Source: CALJFL01 sp039964455 (lineage in GTDB: Bacteria > Pseudomonadota > Gammaproteobacteria > Pseudomonadales > Halieaceae). Taken from it: a DNA stretch of 64,000 nucleotides. Each line of letters opens with the position of its first letter. Position 1 is the stretch's first letter. Below the pieces are notes generated by a model. It saw nothing but the letters and a program-made list of their open reading frames with translations, was not told where the DNA came from and did not search any database. A program made the position numbers and the translations under genes. This document shows positions 17,689 through 26,206 of the stretch, piece by piece. The stretch spans positions 1-64,000 of the forward strand of contig JBDVXK010000012.1 of NCBI GenBank assembly GCA_039964455.1, read 5' to 3'.

Positions 17689-17902
17689 TAGTGGCGATCT
17701 CCGGATCGTCAGGCCGCTTCTGCCCGAGGAACCAGCCGAACATCTCCTGATCCTCACACTCCATCAGTTCGCGGTAGCGGTGCCGATCTGACTCATCTAG
17801 CCCGGCGTAGCAGTTGTTAACGAAAGGCTCCAGCACCAGGTCCAGTTCGAGCATGCCTCGCCGACTGGCCCAGCGCATACGTTTAAGGTCTTCATCAGTC
17901 AT
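17639..17902 (-). CDS. sdhE: FAD assembly factor SdhE
   Basis: An 87-residue helical protein that promotes covalent FAD attachment to succinate dehydrogenase and fumarate reductase. The family motif RRGMLELDLVL is at residues 14-24, including the RGxxE core needed for flavinylation, and EDQEMFGWFLG follows. It is paired with ygfX as in enterobacteria and stands divergent from ygfZ. Confidence 0.92.
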   Translation of the reverse strand: MTDEDLKRMRWASRRGMLELDLVLEPFVNNCYAGLDESDRHRYRELMECEDQEMFGWFLGQKRPDDPEIATIVDKILKFTHAGRRTD

Positions 17903-18001
17903 TTTCAGTGGCCGTGATCTGGGATGCTACATCCGGGCAGACCATTATAACGTCATCTGCAGTCAGCTGCGGGGCTGACAGCCAACTCCTGATTCCCTAT
18001 T

Positions 18002-18973
18002 ATGGCTGCCCGCCGCACACTAGGAGCCAGTGCATTGGATTGCGCATTTTCTTTACTCAGCAACGAAGGCCTATTGCATATCAAGGGCCCTGACAGCCTC
18101 ACCTTTTTGCAGGGCCAGACCACCTGTGACACACGCGATGCCGGCCCCGAGCAAGCTGTGCCAGGTGTCTATTGCACCCCCAAGGGCAGAACTGTCGCAG
18201 ATTTTCTGTTGGTCAGCCTGGGTGATGATCAATTTGCCCTGCGTATGCGCAAGGATATTGTAGACGCTGCGGCGCAGGTCCTGGGCAAGTACATCATCTT
18301 CTCCAAAGCCGAGCTCAGCCCCGACGATGATGGCTGGCGCATCACTGCATGCTGGGGGGATGACGCCGCCAACATAATAAGCACGGTATTCGGCGAGCTT
18401 CCTCAAGGTCAATACAAAGCTATAAACGGCGATGAATTCCAGCTGGTGCAGATTGATGAACAGGGCAAACAGTTCGAATGCTACCTGAAAGCAGATAGCG
18501 AGCTGGAAAACCAGCTGGCAAGCGCCTGTAATGCGGGTGAACAGGGAGATTGGGAGGCATTACAAATCGCCGCCGGTATCGCGCGGATTGAGTCGGCCAC
18601 CGTCGAGGAGTTCATTCCGCAAACACTGAACTACGACCTCACCGGATTCATCAGCTTCACCAAGGGCTGCTACACCGGCCAGGAAGTGGTAGCTCGCCTG
18701 CACTACCGGGGCAAGTCGAAGCGACGCGGTTACGCGGGCACAATCGATGCCAGCGAACCACCGGCGGCAGGGGCACCTCTGTTTGCCAGCGGTAGTGACA
18801 AGGCTGTAGGAAATGTCGTCAACGCCTGCCGCGACAGCCAGGGTGTGGTATGGATAATGGCCTCTGCCACAGCCGATGGGGCGATTTCCGGGCTACGCCT
18901 GGAAGATGGCGGCGGCCCGCAGATGACGCTCACCGAACTCCCCTACTCGATAGAAGATCCAGACGCGGACTAA
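18002..18973 (+). CDS. ygfZ: Folate-binding protein YgfZ
   Basis: A 323-residue GcvT-like protein that uses tetrahydrofolate to help assemble or repair certain Fe-S enzymes, among them the tRNA thiomethylase MiaB in E. coli. The diagnostic motif KGCYTGQEVVAR (about residues 221-232) includes the essential cysteine. It is divergent from sdhE/ygfX, whose product also concerns succinate dehydrogenase maturation. Its 3' end overlaps that of ung by 4 bp tail to tail. Confidence 0.93.
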   Translation: MAARRTLGASALDCAFSLLSNEGLLHIKGPDSLTFLQGQTTCDTRDAGPEQAVPGVYCTPKGRTVADFLLVSLGDDQFALRMRKDIVDAAAQVLGKYIIFSKAELSPDDDGWRITACWGDDAANIISTVFGELPQGQYKAINGDEFQLVQIDEQGKQFECYLKADSELENQLASACNAGEQGDWEALQIAAGIARIESATVEEFIPQTLNYDLTGFISFTKGCYTGQEVVARLHYRGKSKRRGYAGTIDASEPPAAGAPLFASGSDKAVGNVVNACRDSQGVVWIMASATADGAISGLRLEDGGGPQMTLTELPYSIEDPDAD

Positions 18974-19647
18974 GCCGCCGGCAGACGCCAATCCACGGGA
19001 GTCTCACCGCGCGCCTGCAGATAGTTATTGGCAGCAACAAAATGTCCGCAGCCAAAAAACCCCCGGTGAGCGCTCAGCGGCGAGGGGTGCGGCGCTTCTA
19101 AAACGCAGTGACGATTCCTGTCAATAATAGCGCCTTTTTTCTGGGCATAACTGCCCCACAACAGAAAAACTACTCCCTCGCGCTCGCGGTTAACCACCTC
19201 AATCACCCGGTCGGTAAAGATCTCCCAACCCTTGCCCCGATGCGATGCGGCCTGCGCACTCTCCACCGACAACACACTGTTGAGCAGCAGCACCCCCTGA
19301 TCTGCCCAGGAGGTCAGGTCGCCATGCGCAGGAACGGGCAGGTTCAGCTCGCTATGAATCTCTTTGTAGATATTTTTTAGCGACGGAGGTATCGGGACAC
19401 CGGGACGGACAGAAAAGCACAAGCCGTGTGCCTGGCCTTCACCGTGATAAGGATCCTGGCCCAGTATCACGACCTTGAGTTGCTGCAGGGGGGTATGATC
19501 AAAAGCAGAAAATAGCTCGCTTCCCGGCGGGAAGATGCGTTTCCCGGCGCGCTTTTCGGCGCGCAGAAACTCACCCAGGGCCTTCATATAAGGTTGCTCG
19601 AACTGATCCTGTAAGTGAGCCAACCAACTGCCTTCCAGCCTCACCAT
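18970..19647 (-). CDS. ung: Uracil-DNA glycosylase
   Basis: A 225-residue family-1 enzyme that removes uracil from DNA and so starts base-excision repair. The water-activating Asp lies in GQDPYHGEGQAHGLCFSV and the C-terminal HPSPLS loop carries the catalytic His. I chose the ATG at 19647; a GTG at 19659 would add four residues. It starts about 35 bp after the fbiC stop on the same strand, so it is probably the last gene of the F420 transcript, an odd pairing with no evident functional logic. Confidence 0.96.
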   Translation of the reverse strand: MVRLEGSWLAHLQDQFEQPYMKALGEFLRAEKRAGKRIFPPGSELFSAFDHTPLQQLKVVILGQDPYHGEGQAHGLCFSVRPGVPIPPSLKNIYKEIHSELNLPVPAHGDLTSWADQGVLLLNSVLSVESAQAASHRGKGWEIFTDRVIEVVNREREGVVFLLWGSYAQKKGAIIDRNRHCVLEAPHPSPLSAHRGFFGCGHFVAANNYLQARGETPVDWRLPAA

Positions 19648-19682
19648 CCCGGGCACCACCTCAGGACAGTATCCGCATCTGG

Positions 19683-22202
19683 TTAGTCACAGGCCGCCAT
19701 CAACACAACCTGCTCGCTCTCGCCTGGCATCGAGCTCAATGCATGCAGGTCCACCATCGCCGGGTGTAAGCGCTTGTCACGTTGACGTTTGCCGGCACTC
19801 TCGTTCACCACATCTATCAATACGGGCGCATTGAAAGCCTTCGTCCGTTGCTCGGGGTCGGCATCCTGGTAGCGGGTCGTTCGCATACGCGGCGTACGAC
19901 CGGCATCGCTTATCAGCGCCTCGATTTCCGCCGATGACCACTCCTGTCCATGGGCGGCGCCTGCCGCTCGGGTAATACTTTCATTCATCAAGGTGCCACC
20001 CAGATCATTCACACCCGCATCGAGACAAGCCTGAACGCCCTCGCGTCCCATCTTGACCCAGGACACCTGGATGTTGTCGATATAGCCAAAGAACACCAGC
20101 CTGGCCACTGCATGCATGAGTATGGCTTCGCGGAAACTTGGCCCGCGTCGGGATTGACCGCGCAGATACATGGGCGCTTCCATGTGCACAAAGGGCAGAG
20201 GAACAAATTCTGTGAAGCCACCAGTGCGGCTTTGCAATTGTCTGATTGCCAGCAGGTGACGCGCCCAATGTTTAGGCTCCTCTACATGGCCATACATCAC
20301 CGTGGCGGTGGTGCGAAAACCAGCATCATGCGCGGCCTCCATCACCTGCAGCCACTGGCCGGTATCAAGCTTGTCGGGGCACAGGGTAGCCCTGACCTCA
20401 TCATCAAGAATTTCAGCCGCGGTTCCGGGCAATGTGTCCAGCCCCGCCTCCCGCAGACGCCGCAAATACGTGTTCAAAGGCAGGCCCAGGGTTTCGGCAC
20501 CCTGCCAGACCTCCAATGGCGAGAATGCATGAATGTGCATACCCGGGGTCGCCGCACGCACCGTGTGCAGAATATCGAGGTAGGTTTGCCCGGTGTAGTC
20601 GGGGTGGATACCGCCCTGCATACACACTTCCGATGCGCCCCGCTGCCACGCTTCCTGACAGCGGCGGGCAATTTCATCGGCGCTGATGTCGTAGGGCCGC
20701 CCACGCAGATTTTCGCTTTGCTTGCCTTTGGAAAAGGCGCAAAAGCTGCATTTGAAATAACACACATTGGTATAGTTGATGTTGCGATTCACAACATAGC
20801 TGACCTGCTCACCATTGGTGCGGCGACGTAGTCTGTCGGCAGCCGCCACCACCCTGGAAAACTCCTGACCGCGCACTTCAAACAAGCGGGTCACATCACG
20901 CTCGGACAACTCCTTGCCCGCTTCACAGCGCTCTAAAATCTGCTCAAGTTCGTCCGCTGCCGTAACCGTCTGTTCAGCCAGCTTGAGCAACTCAGCCTCT
21001 ATGGCAGGTGCAGGCGCCTCCTCTCCAGGCACCCAGGTATCACGCCGGGCGAAGCCACCTGCGTCCATTTGCTGCCACACGGCGGGCTTAACGGCGGGAT
21101 CCAGCCAGCGCTGCGCGTCGAGGGCGAAGGACGGGTAGATGGTCAGGCGCTGTTCCAGGAATTTCCCTGCCACTGCGGTCTCATCGGCCAGCCGTTGCAA
21201 ATGAGGCCAGGGCGCCTCAGGGTTCACGTGATCAGGGGTTAGTGGCGAAACACCGCCCCAGTCATTGATGCCGGCTGACACAATTTGGGGTAATACACCG
21301 GGACTCAGGTTTGGTGGCGCCTGAATATTCATATCGGGACCAAAAATGATGCGGGCGACCGCAATGGTCCACAACAACTCTGGCAGATCAGGCTCTGGCG
21401 CCTGCGCCATCAGGGTGTCGGGCTTGGCGCGGAAATTCTGGACGATCACTTCCTGTAAGTGGCCGTGACGTTGATGCACAGCGCGCAGGGCCAACAGCGA
21501 GTCGATACGCTCCAGCCTTGTTTCGCCGATACCAATTAGAATGCCCGAGGTGAACGGCACTCCCGCCAATCCTGCCAATTCCAGTGTTTGCAAGCGTCGA
21601 GCCGGATCTTTGTCAGGGGAGCCATAGTGCGGCATACCCTTCTGACACAGGCGCTCGGAGGAAGACTCCAGCATGATACCCATGGAGGCACTCACCTGCC
21701 GCAGGCCGTCGATCTCTTCGGCGGTCATGCAGCCCGCATTGATATGCGGCAACAGGCCCGTTTCCGCCAACACCCGGGCGGCAACATCGCGTACATATTC
21801 CAGTGTCGTCTCGTAACCCATTTCAGCCAGCGCTTTGCGGGCAGTGCTATAACGCAGTTCGGGTTTTTCGCCCAATGTAAACAGGGCCTCCTGGCAACCC
21901 GCGCGGGCACCCTGGTGACACAGTTCCAGTACCTCTTCCACAGGCATGTAGGGCTGTACAATTTTCTTGGGCGTTCGCGCAAACGTACAATAGTGGCAAA
22001 CATCGCGACAGAGGTGCGTCAGCGGAATAAAGACTTTCCGCGAGTAGGTAACCACGTTGCCATGACCTTGATCCCGCAGACGGTTGGCCAGATCCACCAG
22101 CGCTTCAAGATCAGCAACTGAGGCAAGTGCGCGGGCCTGATCGTCGTCAGGCAGAACACCCGACGCGAGACTGTCACCCAGGGCGGAGGTTAAGGTGGTC
22201 AA
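19683..22202 (-). CDS. fbiC: FO synthase, fused CofG-CofH (FbiC)
   Basis: An 839-residue bifunctional radical SAM enzyme that makes FO, the deazaflavin core of coenzyme F420, from a ribityl-aminouracil and tyrosine. The N-terminal half is CofG-like with a CxxxCxxC cluster motif at Cys65, Cys69 and Cys72; the C-terminal half is CofH-like with Cys481, Cys485 and Cys488. Fusion of the two is typical of actinobacteria and of bacteria thought to have acquired the pathway from them, while archaea usually keep separate genes. The TTG start overlaps the cofC stop (TTGA). Confidence 0.95.
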   Translation of the reverse strand: MTTLTSALGDSLASGVLPDDDQARALASVADLEALVDLANRLRDQGHGNVVTYSRKVFIPLTHLCRDVCHYCTFARTPKKIVQPYMPVEEVLELCHQGARAGCQEALFTLGEKPELRYSTARKALAEMGYETTLEYVRDVAARVLAETGLLPHINAGCMTAEEIDGLRQVSASMGIMLESSSERLCQKGMPHYGSPDKDPARRLQTLELAGLAGVPFTSGILIGIGETRLERIDSLLALRAVHQRHGHLQEVIVQNFRAKPDTLMAQAPEPDLPELLWTIAVARIIFGPDMNIQAPPNLSPGVLPQIVSAGINDWGGVSPLTPDHVNPEAPWPHLQRLADETAVAGKFLEQRLTIYPSFALDAQRWLDPAVKPAVWQQMDAGGFARRDTWVPGEEAPAPAIEAELLKLAEQTVTAADELEQILERCEAGKELSERDVTRLFEVRGQEFSRVVAAADRLRRRTNGEQVSYVVNRNINYTNVCYFKCSFCAFSKGKQSENLRGRPYDISADEIARRCQEAWQRGASEVCMQGGIHPDYTGQTYLDILHTVRAATPGMHIHAFSPLEVWQGAETLGLPLNTYLRRLREAGLDTLPGTAAEILDDEVRATLCPDKLDTGQWLQVMEAAHDAGFRTTATVMYGHVEEPKHWARHLLAIRQLQSRTGGFTEFVPLPFVHMEAPMYLRGQSRRGPSFREAILMHAVARLVFFGYIDNIQVSWVKMGREGVQACLDAGVNDLGGTLMNESITRAAGAAHGQEWSSAEIEALISDAGRTPRMRTTRYQDADPEQRTKAFNAPVLIDVVNESAGKRQRDKRLHPAMVDLHALSSMPGESEQVVLMAACD

Positions 22203-22924
22203 TGGCTGATCTTCCTGTTGTCACGGTCAATAGCGCTACCAGGCTGCAAAGCCAGGGCGAGACGCCTGCCCAATGGTGTATCCGTTAATAGTGCAGCGGT
22301 CTTACTGTCGGGCCCAAGGTCATCAAGGCCGTCCAGCAACAGCAAGATATCCTGTGGCTCGTCTACGTCAAGGCCAATGCCGGGGCGATGTAAAACCTGA
22401 ACCGGCGCAGACGCTGTTGCCGCCGCTTGCTGGTGCCGGCGGCAGCTGTCGGCGCCGAAGCCAAGACGGGGACGCGCAGAAGCACCAAAGGCCAGCAGAT
22501 TGGTGCCGCTGCCAGCGCGATCACAGCCAATCACCACGCCTCCAAGATCAGCCTGTGCAGCGATTACGGCACTGATATCAGACGCATCAAGCAAAGGTAA
22601 ATCACCGTGAAGAATCATCAACGGCCCATCACTATCGGGTATCAAGGTATCTACTGTTGCCTCCAGCACCGGATTAAGCCCTGAGCAGCCGAGACTACGC
22701 TCATCCAGATACGCTGCTGCGTAAGCAACACACAAATGTGCGGCGCCGGGATCATCGGATACGACAGTGATCGAATCCACCTGATCGTGCCCCGCAAGTG
22801 TAGTTAGCACATCCTCTACCATGGCCTGCATCAGCGAACGACGCTCAGCCGCGCTAAGAATGCCGCCCAAACGCGACTTGGCAGCGACAAGATCCTTTAG
22901 AGGTAAAATCGCGTGCACGCTCAA
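22199..22924 (-). CDS. cofC: 2-phospholactate/phosphoenolpyruvate guanylyltransferase
   Basis: A 241-residue nucleotidyltransferase of the CofC/FbiD family. It activates 2-phospholactate or, in bacteria studied, phosphoenolpyruvate with GTP for transfer onto FO. The N-terminal LPLKDLVAAKSRLGG (about residues 7-21) is the guanylyl-transfer signature, and GDLPLLDASDI is the metal-binding region. Which three-carbon substrate is used cannot be told from sequence. It starts at a TTG overlapping the cofD stop by 4 bp and its own stop overlaps the fbiC start. Confidence 0.9.
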   Translation of the reverse strand: MSVHAILPLKDLVAAKSRLGGILSAAERRSLMQAMVEDVLTTLAGHDQVDSITVVSDDPGAAHLCVAYAAAYLDERSLGCSGLNPVLEATVDTLIPDSDGPLMILHGDLPLLDASDISAVIAAQADLGGVVIGCDRAGSGTNLLAFGASARPRLGFGADSCRRHQQAAATASAPVQVLHRPGIGLDVDEPQDILLLLDGLDDLGPDSKTAALLTDTPLGRRLALALQPGSAIDRDNRKISH

Positions 22925-23883
22925 CCCGCCTCCGCCAATCGGAGGACTTCACCGGCAAGCGCACGCTTGTCGTCGTCGCTGCGCATCACGGTTGCTGCGA
23001 CAGCAGTGTTCATACCCTGCTTCTCTATCATGGGCGCCAGTGTAGCGTCACTTTCGTCGATAACGAAGCAATCGATGAGCCCAGGATAGGAACTCAAATA
23101 GTGCGCCGCCACCGCCTCTGCCGTAACCGGCATGCCCAGTTCGGCCATCATTTTGGCAGCCGGGCCCTTTATAGCCATCCCCGCCACTATGGGTGACACG
23201 GCAATAACTGGTGCAGAACAGTCCCGTAGTGCCGGCCACAAACCGGGCAACTGCAAAATCGGATCGACGCTGACAAAGGGATTGGAGGGGCAAATCACGA
23301 TCACTGCCGGCGGGGCCTCCTGCAGCAGCTGCATGAGCTGCGGATTGGGCTTCGCTGTATCCAGCCCGGAAAAGCTGAAGCCGGTGACCTCCGGCTGACA
23401 TTGGTATTTAACAAAGTAATGCTGAAATGGGAGATCACCCTGCGCGGTGTGAACCCGGGTACGCACAGCTTGTGCGGACATGGGTAATATTTCTGCGCCC
23501 ACCCCCATCGACTGCGCCAACTCTGCCGTTAGTTCAAGCAGCCCGCGCCCCTGCGAGATCGCCTCGCGACGCCAAAGATGCGTGGCCAAATCACGGTCAC
23601 CCAGGCGAAACCAGGTCTCGCCGCCCAGAGCTTCCAGCGCGTCCATCGCCTGCCAGCTCTCCCCGGCAAGCCCCCAACCCAGCTCGCGATTATTGCGACC
23701 GGACAAGGTGTATAACAGCGTGTCGATATCGGGGCATATCGTTAGCCCCAGGTGTTCAAAGTCATCCGCGGTGTTGACGACAACCTTCAGCGAGGAGCCG
23801 GCGACAATCTGAGACAGCCCCAGGCACAGCTTTGCCCCGCCCACACCTCCGGATAAGGCCAAAACCGATGATTCATTCGGCAT
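22921..23883 (-). CDS. cofD: 2-phospho-L-lactate transferase
   Basis: A 320-residue CofD/FbiA enzyme that joins the activated three-carbon phosphoacid to FO, giving F420-0 or dehydro-F420-0. The N-terminal LSGGVGGAKLCLGL glycine-rich loop binds nucleotide, NTADDFEHLGLTICPD binds substrate, and CPSNPFVSVDPIL is conserved in the family. I chose the ATG at 23883, in a TGATG overlap with the cofE stop; a TTG one codon upstream is the alternative. It is third in the overlapping F420 operon. Confidence 0.95.
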   Translation of the reverse strand: MPNESSVLALSGGVGGAKLCLGLSQIVAGSSLKVVVNTADDFEHLGLTICPDIDTLLYTLSGRNNRELGWGLAGESWQAMDALEALGGETWFRLGDRDLATHLWRREAISQGRGLLELTAELAQSMGVGAEILPMSAQAVRTRVHTAQGDLPFQHYFVKYQCQPEVTGFSFSGLDTAKPNPQLMQLLQEAPPAVIVICPSNPFVSVDPILQLPGLWPALRDCSAPVIAVSPIVAGMAIKGPAAKMMAELGMPVTAEAVAAHYLSSYPGLIDCFVIDESDATLAPMIEKQGMNTAVAATVMRSDDDKRALAGEVLRLAEAG

Positions 23884-24650
23884 CAACGAAACATATCCTG
23901 TGTTTTTTCCCTGAGCAATGCTGTGGAATCCTGCTCGGATTGCGCCAGCTGGGCTCCGCGCACCAGCACCACCGGGCAGCCCTCGGCCGCCTGCCCCATC
24001 ACCAGTGAAGCCGCGGCAGCCAGCTCGTCCGCAACCGCTGCCTCGGTGACTTCCAGTTCATTGCCGAAGAGATCCTGCTCGCCAATCTGGTTGTACAAGG
24101 GAGCCAGGCCCGCGCAACCAATGGCCACACCCACCGTGCCGTTGCGCCAGGCTCGTCCGAAACTGTCATTGATGATGATTTGCGGCGCGAGGTCAAACTC
24201 ACGGGCAAGAGCCTCACGCAGTTCAGCCGCAGACTTGTCCGCATCTTCAGGTAATAAGAGAACACGCGGACGGGAATCGTCGCTACTGATGTTGGATTTA
24301 TCGATCCCGGCATTGGCATGCACGTAGCCGTTTCGGTGTTCAACAATAATCACCCCGGGTCGAGAGCGCAGCACTTCCCGGGACTCCCGCAAGACCAATG
24401 CTACCTGGCGTGGATCCTTGTCGGTTGCCGCCGCCAATTCCACAGCCGCCTCATCCGGATCTACATCGTCCAGGAATACGTAGCGGTCCTCGGCTTTGGA
24501 AATGATTTTTTGAGCTATCACCAGTACGTCACCAGCGAGCAATTGCTCCCCGCTGGCACGCAAGGCCGCTGAAATCAGCTGGGCAACGTCATCGCCGGGT
24601 TCTACCAGCGGAAAAGGTTGCAGTGGAATAATCGATAGCGCACTGGCCAT
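23883..24650 (-). CDS. cofE: Coenzyme F420-0:L-glutamate ligase
   Basis: A 255-residue protein of the CofE family that adds gamma-linked glutamates to F420-0 using GTP. It matches the single-domain form and lacks the extra C-terminal FMN-reductase domain of actinobacterial FbiB, so reduction of a dehydro-F420 intermediate, if needed, must come from another protein. Conserved stretches include VIAQKIISKAEDR near residue 47 and IINDSFGRAWRNGTVGVAIG. The ATG at 24650 overlaps the npdG stop in a TGATG arrangement; longer in-frame starts would run into npdG. Confidence 0.93.
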   Translation of the reverse strand: MASALSIIPLQPFPLVEPGDDVAQLISAALRASGEQLLAGDVLVIAQKIISKAEDRYVFLDDVDPDEAAVELAAATDKDPRQVALVLRESREVLRSRPGVIIVEHRNGYVHANAGIDKSNISSDDSRPRVLLLPEDADKSAAELREALAREFDLAPQIIINDSFGRAWRNGTVGVAIGCAGLAPLYNQIGEQDLFGNELEVTEAAVADELAAAASLVMGQAAEGCPVVLVRGAQLAQSEQDSTALLREKTQDMFR

Positions 24651-25333
24651 CAGGCATCGCCAAGACCACTGATCTTGATTCCAGCGTGGCACTTGTACTG
24701 CTTGTTAATGGTTATCAACACTGACGTGAGCGCTTCGGCGGCAGCGGCATTATAGATCATGCCTGCGTGGTAACCCTTCATGCCGGCCGCTTCAACCAGC
24801 GTAATCACCTCTGCCCGGGCGTCCTTTTTATTGCCGCAGACCAGAACATCGCAATCCAGGCCCTTGCCTTCCTGCAGGTGGTGGGCGGCAACGTTTTGAA
24901 AGGCCGACACAACAGCTACTTCTTCGCCGAGAATCTCCTGGGCAATCTGGCCAGCGCTGCCCTGCTCAGGCAACTGCACACGGGCCACTTTGGGTGGAAC
25001 CAGCGGCACGGTGACATCAATCAGGATCTTGCCCTGTAGCGCCGGCTTCACATACTCCAGCGTGCTCGCCTGGTGACTGAATGGCACAGTCAGGGTGACG
25101 ATACTGGCCGCTTCGGCGGCTGCCAGATTCTCCATCGCCTCAACGGCAACATCACCTATGCCACGTTCGGCCATAACTTCCCGCAGATCTGCTGTGGCCG
25201 CCTCAGCCTTTTCCAGCGTTCTGGAGCCGATAATCACCCGATATCCAGCTTGCGCCCAACGGCGGGCGAGCCCGGTTCCCAGGTCGCCGGTGCCACCGAG
25301 TATGGCCAATACAGGTAAATTTTCTGTCGTCAT
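24650..25333 (-). CDS. npdG: NADPH-dependent F420 reductase
   Basis: A 227-residue F420H2:NADP+ oxidoreductase. The N-terminal Rossmann fold has the NADP-binding AILGGTGDLGTGLARRWA motif (residues 9-26) followed by GSRTLEKAEAA, which suits the 2'-phosphate of NADPH. It exchanges hydride between NADPH and F420, so it probably supplies F420H2 in this cell. It heads the five-gene F420 operon and faces away from the SDR gene at 25541 across a 207-bp gap. Confidence 0.92.
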   Translation of the reverse strand: MTTENLPVLAILGGTGDLGTGLARRWAQAGYRVIIGSRTLEKAEAATADLREVMAERGIGDVAVEAMENLAAAEAASIVTLTVPFSHQASTLEYVKPALQGKILIDVTVPLVPPKVARVQLPEQGSAGQIAQEILGEEVAVVSAFQNVAAHHLQEGKGLDCDVLVCGNKKDARAEVITLVEAAGMKGYHAGMIYNAAAAEALTSVLITINKQYKCHAGIKISGLGDA

Positions 25334-25540
25334 GATGCGTATTTCCGAGTCAGTTTATGTTTGGCGCAGTACAGTAGTCGCTACCGCCCTTGATTAGTCT
25401 GATTGCTTTCCATGGGAAGGCAGGCATTGGATTTCCTGCCCCCGGGAATTACGTTAGGATGCAAATCGCCCACGCATGGTAGGGAAATCAGGAAACGATA
25501 ACAAGCCAATGGGCACCTCGGGAACTGGGAGTCAAAGTAT
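25334..25540. promoter_or_regulatory. Divergent control region of the F420 operon and the SDR gene
   Basis: This 207-bp gap must hold the promoters for npdG (minus) and for the short-chain dehydrogenase (plus). The only clear structure is an inverted repeat, GGCAGG (25419-25424) and CCTGCC (25435-25440), with a 10-bp spacer. It may be an operator. No strong sigma-70 hexamer pair was found for either gene. Confidence 0.4.
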
Positions 25541-26170
25541 ATGCACGCGTCACTGGATTTCAGCGGCAAGGTGGTCGTAGTCAGCGGCGGAGACAGCAGT
25601 CTCGGCGCGCAGATCGCTGAGCACTTCCTCGCAGCTGGCGCTGAGGTAGCAGTCACCGTCAGCAATGCCTCCACAATGCCACCGGAGGGCACCGAAGCTT
25701 ACAGCTGTGATGCGCTGGATTATGAGCAGATGTCGGTGGTTTTCGAGCAGATTCGTGAATCCAGGGGACGCATAGATACCCTGGTAATAGCCGGTAATAA
25801 TGCAACCGCCGAAGCATCGGAGGACGTCATACGACAACAGCTGGTGGCGCCGCTGAATGCGAGTCAACTCGCCAACCGGGTTATGCAGGAACAGGACACT
25901 GGCGGTGCGATTATCTATTTGACTGGCAGCCCCACGCAGCCGGGTGATGCATTCGTTCCCGCAAGTTGCGCAGCCAGCGCCGGCATTCGCAATCTGGTGA
26001 CCTCCCTGGCGGTGGAATGGGCGCCACGGGTTCGGGTCAACGCCGTGGAATCGGCGGCGCACTCAGCTGCAACGGCAGACATCTGTAATGCCTGCCTGTT
26101 TCTCGCGTCGGGCCTTTCGGATTACGTCAGCGGCAGCTGCGTATCGCCCGGTCATACTGGCAAACGCTAA
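25541..26170 (+). CDS. Short-chain dehydrogenase-like protein lacking catalytic residues
   Basis: A 209-residue protein with an SDR-type Rossmann fold. The nucleotide-binding turn reads SGGDSSLGAQIA (residues 15-26), in place of the usual TGxxxGxG. The segment that should hold the YxxxK catalytic pair reads SCAASAG (142-148), so Tyr is replaced by Ser142 and Lys by Ser146. The C-terminal end (SDYVSGSCVSPGH) resembles the normal SDR end. It is probably not an active dehydrogenase of the classical kind, and might bind a ligand or partner. It is divergent from the F420 operon and lies 36 bp before the PQQ dehydrogenase. Confidence 0.8.
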   Translation: MHASLDFSGKVVVVSGGDSSLGAQIAEHFLAAGAEVAVTVSNASTMPPEGTEAYSCDALDYEQMSVVFEQIRESRGRIDTLVIAGNNATAEASEDVIRQQLVAPLNASQLANRVMQEQDTGGAIIYLTGSPTQPGDAFVPASCAASAGIRNLVTSLAVEWAPRVRVNAVESAAHSAATADICNACLFLASGLSDYVSGSCVSPGHTGKR

Positions 26171-26206
26171 CGACCTCTTATGCAAGACATTCGCTAACGG
26201 CTACTC

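Noticed and set aside
19950..20831. A 293-codon open frame on the plus strand inside fbiC
   Set aside because: Antisense to the CofH half of fbiC, whose cluster motifs are intact.
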